The translations under genes were made by a program, and so were the position numbers. From Phycomyces nitens (taxonomy: Eukaryota; Mucoromycota; Mucoromycetes; Mucorales; Phycomycetaceae), in the NCBI GenBank assembly GCA_022702545.1, contig JAHRBC010000006.1, positions 1,984,001 to 2,048,000 of the forward strand: 64,000 nucleotides of DNA. The letters run 5' to 3'. Positions within the stretch are counted from its first letter, which is position 1. Every line of letters starts with the position of its first letter. Of the stretch, positions 36,524-47,100 are shown one piece after another. A model generated the notes under the pieces. It was not told the DNA's origin and searched no databases. It worked only from the letters and a program-made list of their open reading frames with translations.

Positions 36524-37166
36524 GATGTTAATGAAGAGATGAAGACAGGAAAAGAAGAGTAAGGACAGAAATACTTGGTCATGCAGCCTGTCATTTGTGA
36601 AAACCGACATTGCAAGTCACAAGCAATCGTTGGCACATTTGGATATTCGATTTACACCCTTTTAATGTTCAAGCCCTGTGGCGACACCACTGGGGATTCA
36701 TATTTGACAAAGTGCCTTTTCTCGCCACCAATGCCATTACTACAGCCACTTCCTTGCTTTCCCGCCTACACGCCGAAGAACATATTGATCAATGCCCTTT
36801 TCCTGTCTAGCTAACTAGCACCCAACCTCCTTCCTCTTATCCCTAAACAAAAACACAAAATCCAAAAACATTTAGAAAATAGAAAAACCAAAAACAAGTT
36901 GTGACGCCTCTTAAGCCTTTTGGACAAGAGTCTCACCAATAAACCAGAGCTCCGCTCCTTACAAACAAAAAACCTTTTAATGTTCACTAGGCAATTACAA
37001 ATCCACGGTCCATTTGGGTCCGTAGTACACATTCGATCTATTAGACTAGAGGCTTTTGTGGGAGACGCATCAATGGCTGTGTAATTTAGAGGATGCTAGT
37101 GTGTGTTATTTGGCTTATAAATCAAGTAGGAAGAAGAAGAAAGAAAGAAAAAAAAGAAACATATAT
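36524..37166. other. Intergenic region WBP2-like - GST
   Basis: The stretch 36575-36814 is unusually GC-rich for intergenic DNA here. It is open in two plus-strand frames, ending at 36810 and 36814, and both read like protein. I found no start/donor arrangement for a gene. The remainder is AT-rich 3' flank of the GST gene. It is discussed as a finding. Confidence 0.4.
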
Positions 37167-38071
37167 TTATTTGATACGCAGTTCAGGAGGACAATCAGGC
37201 TGAACAAATGGATGTGTCTGTTTAAACTCTGGCAAGGTCATGAGAGTATTAAAGATGCGAGTAATCAAGGGATATGGTTTCATGTCAAGGTTATTACGGT
37301 AGGCATTCTGGACCATTGGGACCAGGAAAAAGTCTGCCATTGTGATGTGTTCTCCCACAGTGTAGGTGCCCGAGAGTGTCTCCAACTCCTTTTGCAAGCC
37401 TGCCATACAATACAATTCAGTATTCCCCCTCCAATGGTTGAAGATCAAAGACTTACCATCGAACCCTCGGCTGATAAAATGTCTGGCCCATTCTTCTTGC
37501 TTTTCCTTGTCATCGCTCAAGTATCTCAGGACACTCAGGTTCTGGAGAGGATGAATGTCACAGGCAATTATTTGGCAGATTGCTCGAACCTATAGAGTGC
37601 TTTTGGGTGAGCATCTGAATATATCCCATAATCAATTACCCTCGCACGATGAATAGGGCCTGATGGGAGAATTGGTCGGTCCGGATAGGTTTCTTCGAGA
37701 TACTCCATTATGGCCATGCTCTGGAACAGAAGCTTGCCTTCTTTGGTTTCAAATGTAGGCACTTTTCCAGTTGGATTGATGTCCAAATACTCCTTTTTAT
37801 GCTATATATCCAAAAGACTATGTGAGCCATAGGCCATTGACCATCTAGACTTACGTTATCTCTTGTAAGCAGATTGACAAGACGAGTCTCATACTCGACA
37901 CCCTTCCAGGCCAACGCCAATCTTACACGCCAGGAGGCACTGGAGCGAAAATAGCTATAGAGGACTGGGGTGATTTCTTCCTATTGATTATTATTATTTT
38001 TATTACTACATTAGTCAAAAGTACTTTGATATATCGGATTAGGTCCAACGCTTTACACTTGTATCAGACAT
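37167..38071 (-). CDS. Maleylacetoacetate isomerase / zeta-class glutathione S-transferase
   Basis: Catalyses glutathione-dependent isomerisation of maleylacetoacetate to fumarylacetoacetate in tyrosine/phenylalanine breakdown. Five exons: 38071-38057 (only 15 nt), 37980-37855, 37801-37640, 37589-37457 and 37399-37167. They sum to 669 nt, or 222 residues, the normal family length. The N-terminal thioredoxin-like domain has [18 protein letters not shown] and the glutathione-binding [10 protein letters not shown] ... [11 protein letters not shown]. The C-terminal helical domain has [13 protein letters not shown] and [20 protein letters not shown]. The zeta motif is usually SSCSWRVR; here the Cys is Ala while the catalytic Ser positions are kept. 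The gene is divergent from RAD21 across 776 bases. It could alternatively act as a general GST. Confidence 0.92.
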
Positions 38072-38847
38072 AGGAGAAAGGGATGTATTAAAGCCAAATA
38101 TCTCTAAAAAAATGATCTTAAAGAGTCCGTCCTATTCTCACGCTGAACGTCATTATTCAAAGTATAGTCACACCCACACGCACTTTTTTTAACCCAAATT
38201 TATTCCATTTTCTTTTCTTGTAATCGTCTCCTACAGGGCCTCGCATTGCAAAGCTTTAATGTCGGCTGGCCTACATGGGGACGTAGAATAAAGTCGCAAC
38301 GATCCTGATACTCCGGTTTCATAGAGAATATTGCAACCAGGCCACTCTTTACGATCTTGCACATCAATCAACCAATGTGCTCATTATTGATTAGATTTTA
38401 TAATTCTCTCTCTTTATTTAATACATAATAAAAAAACAACAACAACAACAGCATTGGATTAATCAATTTATCGGGCGTGTGTGTTTTGTGGATCATTGAC
38501 CCTCCTTTGCAACACATTATTTCAATTATTAGTATTATTATTATTGATAAATATAAATCATTGTGTTGGCACGGTTATTTATTACGCGTCTTGTATATCC
38601 AGACGCGTTTGCCATACACACGCATATATACATATATTTAAATTTGGTTTCCAACTCACGAACCAAAACGTAAAGGAAATCCAATAAAAAAAATATTATA
38701 AAATTTGGTGGTGAAAATAGATGGCAAAAAAAAAAGAGAGGGGACCGCGTTCTCACCAAATAGGCCAAAATAAATTCAGCAAGAGGCGTACTTGTATATT
38801 TGTTCTTTATATATATATATATATATATTATTTCCACTTCATCATCA
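38072..38847. other. Divergent promoter region GST / RAD21
   Basis: Shared upstream region of two divergently transcribed genes. It holds AT-rich microsatellites and two ACGCGT boxes on the RAD21-proximal side. No gene seen. Confidence 0.55.
38584..38608. promoter_or_regulatory. Pair of MluI cell-cycle boxes (MBF sites)
   Basis: Two perfect ACGCGT hexamers at 38584-38589 and 38603-38608, 19 bases apart, about 240-265 bases upstream of the RAD21 start. ACGCGT is the MCB element bound by MBF (Mbp1/Cdc10-type factors) that drives G1/S genes, and yeast cohesin genes are classic targets. The sites are palindromic, so strand is not informative. Confidence 0.6.
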
Positions 38848-40833
38848 ATGTCTGTCCTACCCGATCAGATCATCACCAAGCAGGGGCCATTGGCTCGTGT
38901 TTGGCTAGCCTCCCATTGGGAAAGAAAGCTATCAAAGTCCCAGTTCCTCCAGACCAATCTCGAAAAGACGATTGGTAAGGACGTGTGTTGCCATTACACC
39001 CAAACAAAATACCACAATACAAAATTTCATACACTAAAATATGCAATTGCTCATCAATCGTCAAACTCACAGACGCCATCAGTGTCACTCAGCAACAGGA
39101 ACCTTATGCCTTGCGTGTCTCGGGACAATTGCTGTTGGGTGTTGTTCGCATCTATTCTCGCAAGACTCGTTATCTCTTGGAAGACTGCAATGAAGCGCTT
39201 GTCAAGATCAAGTTGGTGAGTCTTGTTACTAGACAACCAAACCAATTCTCTTATACGACACTATATATATTTCCAGGCCTTTAAAAAGGGCAATGTTAAC
39301 ATGCCCGACATCAACCAATCGGTTGCTAACCTCGGAAGCATCACCTTGCCCGAACGACTCACCGAATTCGACATTCTTCTTCCCAGTGTTTCCTTTAACG
39401 CCTTGTAAGCATTTTGTCTGGTTTGAAATCTTGCTGTTGTTCTTTTTTGGGGGGAATTTTATACAAATAAATATTATACAGGTACGCCAATCCTGCCGAT
39501 TCTAGAGACGCCGTGCTCGACAGTCTAGAGGGAGTTTCGCTTTCTCAGGACATCACTCTCACCGATGCACAGGACGGTCTGATGAGTGGTAGCTGGGGAT
39601 TCGACATGATTGAACAGAGACGTCGCGACATGCTTGGTGATACCGAACGCCCATTCGACTTTTCAAACAACACCTTTTTTGATATCGAAACCGGGCGTCG
39701 TGATGCTGTCCAGACTGGCGAGTTTAGCGACTTTTTTGGCATGCAGGATATCGAAGGACCCATGAACAAGATGGGTCTTGAGGACAATGCCAAAGCTGCA
39801 TTGGACAACAATGATTCAGTCGACTTTGATTTTGACCTTGGGGATGACGAGATGAACAACAGACCTCAGGCCAACAACGAGTTTGCATTTGACCTCCAAA
39901 ACGATCTGCTCAACCGTCAGCGCGAGACCAGCGAGATGACCGATGCTCCTTTCCTGGAGGCCTTGACTCAGACAGGTAGATTTACCAGTACTGTCGTGGT
40001 TGAGCAGCATTATTGATTGTAATGGTTTTATGGCTGGGAATTGATAGGCGTGCCTGCTGCTCAGGAACCCGCTCGCCGCAGACGTCGTCTTGTTGTCGAC
40101 AAGGTGACAGAGATTCCTCATGATGAACTCAAGCAGTACATGCAGGACACCTCCTCAATCATCGACAAGGTAAATATATATATATAATGAATCCCCACAA
40201 ACAAGGTACTGACAAAATGTGTCTGCAAAATAATGTTTTTTTTTAAAAAAAAAAGTCTGCCGATGGACAGCAGTACAAAGAATTCAAGTCTGCTGAAAAG
40301 GTGGACCTTTTGCGTCCCTCTGCCCTGACATCTGTCTCTGGTCTTGACGGTCTCTTTGCATCTCTGTCTCGCAAGCGCAGAGCTTCCCAAATGATTACAG
40401 ACAACCAGGATGCTAATCAGGACAACGTCAACCAGGATGACACTGGTTTTGATAACTATGAGTTTGAGACCCCTGGCATGGATGATGTTTATGTAAGCCA
40501 AAGCCTAACAATAATACTTTTGAACAAGACCAACCATTTTCTCTGTAGGAATCTCGTCCCCAGGACTTTGGCTTTGAGGGTAGCCAGGATAGCTATCGTG
40601 TCAACACCCAGTCTGCCATCAGCACTCATGCCCAAATGACCTTGGAAAAGATTGAAAAGAGTGTTGTGGGTAACCGTCCAGTGGCCTTTAGAGAGCTGGA
40701 ACCCACCACCAAGTCAGACGCTGCCCGTATGTTTTATGACATTCTTCTCTTGTCCACCAAGAACAAGATCCAAGTCAAACAAACAGCTGCCTTTGGCGAC
40801 ATCCAAATCCGCCCTCATGCTACCGTCTTTTAA
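38848..40833 (+). CDS. RAD21: Cohesin alpha-kleisin subunit RAD21/SCC1
   Basis: The kleisin closes the cohesin ring by binding SMC3 with its N-terminus and SMC1 with its C-terminus. Exons are 38848-38974, 39073-39215, 39277-39404, 39482-39975, 40048-40169, 40256-40492 and 40549-40833. They sum to 1536 nt, or 511 residues, shorter than human RAD21 (631) and near yeast Mcd1 (566). The N-terminal domain is clear: [20 protein letters not shown], then [20 protein letters not shown] and [14 protein letters not shown]. The C-terminal winged helix ends [20 protein letters not shown] ... IRPHATVF. Within the acidic middle, [12 protein letters not shown] contains ExGR, a plausible separase cleavage site. 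A basic [12 protein letters not shown] segment also matches the conserved mid-region. It is mitotic RAD21 rather than meiotic REC8 by these motifs, though REC8 cannot be fully excluded. Confidence 0.92.
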
Positions 40834-40965
40834 ACTAAATCGACACTCTGTGCTCATTTTCTTTCTCTTTATTCTTAGCATGTACAGACCTCATTGTGTT
40901 ATTCCCATTCTTTTTTTTTATAGTTAATAAAAACAAAAAACCATCAAAAGCACTTTGCTCTTTAT

Positions 40966-42093
40966 CTAGGCACGGCTCTGGATATCAGACACCAGTTTGT
41001 TAAAGATCTCGGTGCCTGACAGGCTGCCGTTTTCAGAAAACTCTGCTGCCTTGGCCGTATTCTCCCCGGCCAAGAGGTACATGTAATCTGTCAGACTATT
41101 CTTGGTTGCATGGGTCACAATGTCGGTTGTCTTTGCAGATTGGATATCATAGCTTGGAACCTCTAGAGTTCCTAGCGAATTCTCAATCGTCTGGACTAGT
41201 TTGTTGGGAAAGCAGCGCGCGTATCGGCCAGTAACTACTTTTGTAAGCTGTGTTGGCTCTTGAGAAGTTAGCATCACCTTGCGATGGGCTGGTGGTGTAC
41301 GCGACTCTTTGGCGAGCATAAAAAGACTTCCAATCACAACACCATCTGCATCCCATTTCAGTAGCGCATCTGCAGCCGTGGCACCATTGCTGATACCACC
41401 TGCGGCTAGGACGGGTAGTTTGCTGGCTAGAGCACCGCGTATATTCTGGACAAGCTCTTTAGTAGGCATTTCTTTGCCTTTGGTGGCAAGAAATGATCCA
41501 CGATGTCCACCTGCTTCCAACCCCTGGGCTACAATGGCGTCCGCTTTTGGCTTGCCTTCTGAATTTTCTCCAGCCAAAAAGAGTGCCTCTTGTACCGTGG
41601 TAGCTGTGCCAATAAGGTATATGCCGGCATCTTTAAAGGCCTTTATTAGATGGTCAGGCAAGTACCCAAAGGTGTACGAGACCACTAGGACGCCCTCTTC
41701 GATAATAACGGCTGCCTGGCTGTCAAGTGGAGGGGATCTCAGGGCGTACTGTGGGGGGCGTGGGATACCAAGCTCATGACGAATGTTGTCAAGGAATGTG
41801 TCGGTTGGGTATTGTGCCTGTAGTTCTTGGCGGCTCGGTGGAGGGGTTGGTCTGCAGAAAAGATTGACTGCAAATGGCAGAGAGGTCTTTGAGCGAGTAT
41901 CACGAATAATCTCGCGCATAATCTCGGGTTGGGTTGTGGCAAGACCCAATGAGCCTAGTCCACCGGCATTACTGATTGCTGCGGTGAGTTCAGATCCGGC
42001 ATGACCTGCACATGGTGCCTGGATTATGGGGTACTTGATTTTGAGTGCCCGAGTAAATGCAGTCGATGTCCATGGTAATCTTGACATGATCAC
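40966..42093 (-). CDS. Nitronate monooxygenase (2-nitropropane dioxygenase family)
   Basis: FMN-dependent TIM-barrel enzyme that oxidises alkyl nitronates such as propionate 3-nitronate. Single exon, 375 residues from the first ATG, or 373 from the second (MSRLPW), which I cannot choose between. Hallmarks are KIKYPIIQAPCAGHAGSELT at the N-terminus, AGGLGSLG (FMN/phosphate area), QGLEAGGHRGSFLATKG carrying the conserved His, LPVLAAGGISNGATAADALL, and DGVVIGSLFMLAKES. These are class I-type motifs found in fungi and bacteria. The lack of introns contrasts with nearly every neighbour, which may hint at acquisition by transfer, though single-exon members exist in fungi. It is convergent with RAD21, whose stop is only about 130 bases away. 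Confidence 0.9.
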   Translation of the reverse strand: MIMSRLPWTSTAFTRALKIKYPIIQAPCAGHAGSELTAAISNAGGLGSLGLATTQPEIMREIIRDTRSKTSLPFAVNLFCRPTPPPSRQELQAQYPTDTFLDNIRHELGIPRPPQYALRSPPLDSQAAVIIEEGVLVVSYTFGYLPDHLIKAFKDAGIYLIGTATTVQEALFLAGENSEGKPKADAIVAQGLEAGGHRGSFLATKGKEMPTKELVQNIRGALASKLPVLAAGGISNGATAADALLKWDADGVVIGSLFMLAKESRTPPAHRKVMLTSQEPTQLTKVVTGRYARCFPNKLVQTIENSLGTLEVPSYDIQSAKTTDIVTHATKNSLTDYMYLLAGENTAKAAEFSENGSLSGTEIFNKLVSDIQSRA

Positions 42094-42415
42094 TAGTTTT
42101 TTTTAAAAAGAGTAAACAAAAGCTAGGCGGTTTAACATTTGCCAAATTTTACATCTGGATTTATTACAGTGTTTCTTACTTTTGACCGAGACGAATGAAA
42201 ATTAACTTTTAGAACAATATTATTATTATTATTATTATTATTATTTTTTTGGGAGAATAACTACAGTTCATGAACATGAATAATGAGAAACGATGAAGAT
42301 GTACACACATGCCACGATGAAACAAGGCATCTAGATTGAGCTGGCTCTTGTTTCAAAAAACAGGATAATAATGCAGGAAATACAGATATGACTAGGGCGC
42401 CATGGAAATATGAGC
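42094..42415. other. Intergenic region NMO-MATE
   Basis: Upstream of the nitronate monooxygenase gene and downstream of the MATE gene (both minus). Contains a TTA trinucleotide run at about 42220-42243. No gene seen. Confidence 0.55.
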
Positions 42416-44107
42416 TTAGGCTTCAAAGGTGGTATCGTCGCTCTGGTCATCCTCTTCATTCTTTACACGCTCCTGAGTTCGCTTGACCTCGGCTGGCCAA
42501 TTGACACTGAACAAAAAGATGCCTTCGCCCATAGAGGCAATAAAGAGGGCAATCGAAAGACCTGCCCACAATCCAGACAGGTTCCATCCGGCCTTGAATG
42601 TCAAAAAGAGCCCAATGGGAAGAGCAACGACATAGTATGCAAATATATTGATCCATGCTGCAATCTTTTGGCGACCCAAACCACGGATGGCGCCTCCGCA
42701 CACGCCTGCCAGTCCGTCTGCGATCTGGAATAGGGCGCACATTGGAATGATGCTGGCCACCCGCTCCACAACCTCGTCTTCAGATGTAAAGAGGTATCCA
42801 AACCATGAACGGGTTGCCATCAGGATGGCTGAGTTTATAGACCCAAAAATGACAGCATAAACCATGGCAACCATTGTTGCACAACGGGCCTTCTTTGCTC
42901 TTGCTTCACCCAGAGAGTTTCCTACCCGGTTAGAGGCAGCAATGGCAATACCGAATGGAATTGTGTATGTGGCTGATATAGTTGTCAATAGAATCGACTG
43001 GGCCGCAAGGTCAACCGTGCTCAAGTAAGAGGCTATATAAAAAATAAATAATAAATAAATTAACAAATTAACATTCGATAATGGTTCCATAATCAACTAG
43101 ACTTACCCGCAAGAGCACAAAGCTCAAAACTCCACCACTCGGTGCACACCATAAGAATGCCGGGGATCGCAAGCTTCAAAAACGGCCACCAGCCCTCGAG
43201 ACTTTCTCGGGACCAGCCTCCCCAGGCCTCTGACCCGGCCACATAGCGGATATAGACCAGCAACAGACCCAACATGAGCCAATAGCTCAGACTGGTTGCA
43301 AGTGGGGCGCCAATGAACCCAAGTCCGAGCGGGTAGACCATCATGTAATTCAAGCCAAGGTTGATTGGAGATGCCACCATGAGTACATAGGTTGACGCTC
43401 TCATAATTCCCTGTGCCTGCAGGTACTTCTTGGTTGCCTCAAAGGTGATGTATGCCGGTGCACCTATCAACAGGTACCTCAGGAATTGGCCTGTTTGTGT
43501 GGACAATGGTTAAGAGGAGGGATAAAGGATTCGGTTGGTGTCTTTTTTTTTTTACCTGCACGCATGGCAATATCAGGCTCTTGATTCAAAGACAGAAGAA
43601 TGCTAGTGGCATTCCACCAGATGATTGCTATAGGTATAAACATGATGGCCAGGATCATAAGAGCTCTTTGCAGATGGACGCCCAGGAGAGTCTTGTCATG
43701 GGCACCGGTCCATGCCTGAGAGCACAGTGTATCCAGGGCAGTGGTCGTTCCAAACGCAATGCTCCATGCACTCACACTCGCAAACATGCTTCCAAGCGCT
43801 GCGGCACCCAATTCAGTGGGTCCCTGTTTTTACGCGCCAGGATGATTAGCCGATGTTTTTCCATTGGTATGAGCATTGGACTTACTAGATGCCCAAGAGT
43901 AAAGACGCTGGCCATTTGGAATGAATTCTGGAGAAGGTAGGTACCAATGATAGGCAGACTGTTGACTATTAACCATATAAACTCCTTTCGCCAGCTGGTT
44001 TCTTCATGCTCGACTGTCTTTGGCGACAGAAGAGGGGTTTCTTCAGTCTGTCGAGTAGAGATCGACGACGTTATGGATATCGTGTCAGACTGTCTTGAAC
44101 GGGGCAT
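42416..44107 (-). CDS. MATE-family multidrug/toxic compound efflux transporter
   Basis: Exons are 44107-43886, 43823-43556, 43490-43107 and 43032-42416. They sum to 1491 nt, or 496 residues with about 12 membrane segments, the normal size. The N-terminal 45 residues are hydrophilic and Ser/Thr-rich. Recognisable MATE features are GPTELGAAALGSMFASVSAW, then TTALDTLCSQAWTGAHDKTL (the CxQAxGA-type motif after TM2), PFGIAIAASNRVGNSLGEAR in the second half, and GAIRGLGRQKIAAWINIFAY. The closest named relatives are Erc1/Ythx1-type fungal MATE proteins of the plasma membrane or vacuole. The substrate is unknown; drug or ion antiport with H+ or Na+ is by family only. Confidence 0.92.
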
Positions 44108-47100
44108 GACAAGGAGAAAGAGGTTAATAAAGGAGAACAGAAAGTGGGCCAAATTTATGGCTCCTACAGCAAGGAAAAAAAAAAGAAAAGAAAAAAAAAT
44201 TAAGTGAGAGAGTGACACAGACACCTATCATGGACTCCGAGACTGGAGGCCAAAGATCTGAGCCTATTCTTCGCGGAGTCAAAGATCAAGAATATTTAAT
44301 GGTATTTTACTTGAATTTCCCCCCTTTTGGGATCGAAACAGCCGAATAAAAAAGGATAAGAGATAGAGAGATAGAGAAAGCAATTGAGAACTAGAAAGGG
44401 TGCTTGGAATGGCAGAGGTTTGATTTAAATCACCAAGGCTCAATGTCTAGAGAGCTGTAAAACATTTCAAGACATCAAGAGCGTATATTAATAGCCTTTT
44501 TGGTTACCCAGGTTTGAATGGCAATACAGTTTCAAGACTAGATATGGATCAGTGGCCTCATGCCCACCAAAAGAGAGAGAAAAAAAACCAATGACGTCAA
44601 CAAGTTTGCTGGCATTCTAGCCATGTTTGTTACAGAGAAGATAAATTTGGCTTGATCCAAAACTACGTCTGTAGCTCATTAAATATATAAAATATAAAAT
44701 AATATAAAATATTTCGTTGTCCCGGAAATACTCTAGTCACAAAATACATTGCACAAGGAGATTCAAATGTAACAAGTCTCTATCGACCACACAGACCACT
44801 TTGGTTTTTCCATAAAGAGATAATATAGGGTTCAGATACTAATGCACAATAGGTTTTGCAATAATATCAATATAAAAGGTATCTCTAGGCAGAATATGAC
44901 TCGAGAGAGCATTATCTAAAAGACAGAGAGGTAGGGATCAAGGCGATTAGAAATAGCGATTACAAAATATAATTATGCCTTTCTCCGCCCAGTCTATATA
45001 TTCTGTGCAAGATATCGATAACAATCTCCATGGTCTTTACACAAAAAAAAAGAGAGAGTTTTCCTTGGAAACCCTGGCTGAAATATTACCTATAACAAAG
45101 ATATCCCACAAAGGCTTAATATATATATATATAGTAGCCCTGTTCATATGGCAGTAAGACAGACAGACACAAATATACACTTGTGCCAATGTATTCCAGA
45201 ACCAGTCTTACAGGATACATTATCCACACAAAAAGGTTAAATATCTGCCAAAAACTAAAAGGGTGTATACACCGACTGGCTGTTTGGTGTGTTACACTTG
45301 ATGGATATGGCACGTGCTACAAGCGAAACCCGCCAAGTTTATAGTTCTCAACCTAGTTGCTGGATAATGGCGATTTGCCTTGGTCTATACTGACTATTGT
45401 ATTAATTTACAGCTACTTTGGAGCCCAACCTTGTCAAACAAAGTACACCAGATATTTCCATCTCCATCTCCATTCTCTATGTAACCTATAAATTTATTAT
45501 TCTTATTATTATTATTATTATTATTATTAAATTCCATTAAAATGCTTCTTGAATATTGCTAAATTATCTAGCATATTCTTTCCTTGTAATTTATCTAGAT
45601 GGAGAACCATCACTTTCTTTATATATATATATATATATATTATAAGCGACTTGCATTGATCAGTGGCAAATCGAGATATCTAATGGCAGTATGTATCATA
45701 TAACGACCAAGTATACAGAAACCCGGTTGCGAATGATTGGAAATCTACATTAGCATGCTGGTTTATTTTCAATAATTAAAGTATTGCATTCAAAAAGAAA
45801 AAGAAGAGATGGAACATGGAATATACATGTGAAATGTTGAAACAGGAATCCTTGTTTGTTGTCATGACATTTTATACTAGAAATTCTACCAATATATTTT
45901 TGGTCTACTTGTAAAGAGTTCCTTGATAGGTACTATAGTACCACTATAGACATTTTAGCATTACTAGTTTATACTTGTATTTTTTTTGGTACCATCACTC
46001 GACCCTTATATCCAACAGTTGTTTACTTGTGGATAGGAGAGCAGAATTGTCAATTGGTAATATATATCAAGGTTTGTACCTATATTTATTTATTTTTGGG
46101 CACAAACCGGATGGCTTGCACGGGTATTAAAAAAGAATTTACGAGCCAAATATTGATGAGATTTGTGGTAATAGCCCATTATCTACCAAATATCTTCAAG
46201 ACGTCGTTTCAAGATGTAAAATATTCTAATCACAGGCGGCTTTTTGTAATGTCCCTGCCTTTGAAAGTTGATCTTGATGCGTAAATACAATTGATGGAAA
46301 GCGTGTTTTAATTACATAATTTCAATGAAATTTAACGATATTGGGGTCGTTTTTGGGAATGCCTGATACCAATAATAACTTGCTTTCTACTTGGATACCA
46401 TTACTTGTTAAAAAAAAAGAAGAAGCAAATCAAGATTCAGTTGATAGTGGAATGATTATAGATTGGCAGAAATTCTATACAAACCAAGGCATCATCATAA
46501 AACCTCCCCCTCCTTTTTTTTCTTGCACGCATCGGGTGGGCTGACTGATGTAGGAGCCTTTTTTGATTTGAATATAATCCGTGAATCCCATAGTAGAGTT
46601 TATGGAAACAAGGAAATAAGGGAAGCACCAAGATGATCAGGAAAACGATGGATAGACTTGATATTAAAATGACGTTTTTTATTTATTTGCCAGTCTGTAA
46701 AGTTAGACCCTTTGATTTTAGCTTGATGTCAAGGGTTTATATTTTCAGAATAATAATAATAATAATAATTAATATACAAAGATGCATGTATGGTATACAT
46801 GGTAGATATATAAAGCGAAAATAGTGTTAATATTAGAGCACTCTATTAATAGGGCCAATAGACAAATGGGTTGTTGGCCAAAGTATGATGATCACCAATT
46901 ATCCTTGCCAACAGGCGTAATTAAATAGAACCTCGAGCCAACTATATACATATCTATACATACTTTGAATTCAAACTGTGTATCTTGTGGCATTGACTAT
47001 TTTAGTGGTGGCTAGTCATTAAAATGGTACGTTTTAGGGTTTTCAATATTGATAGGTTAGTAGATATGTGATCATTTAGATATAAAAGGGTCTAGCATAT

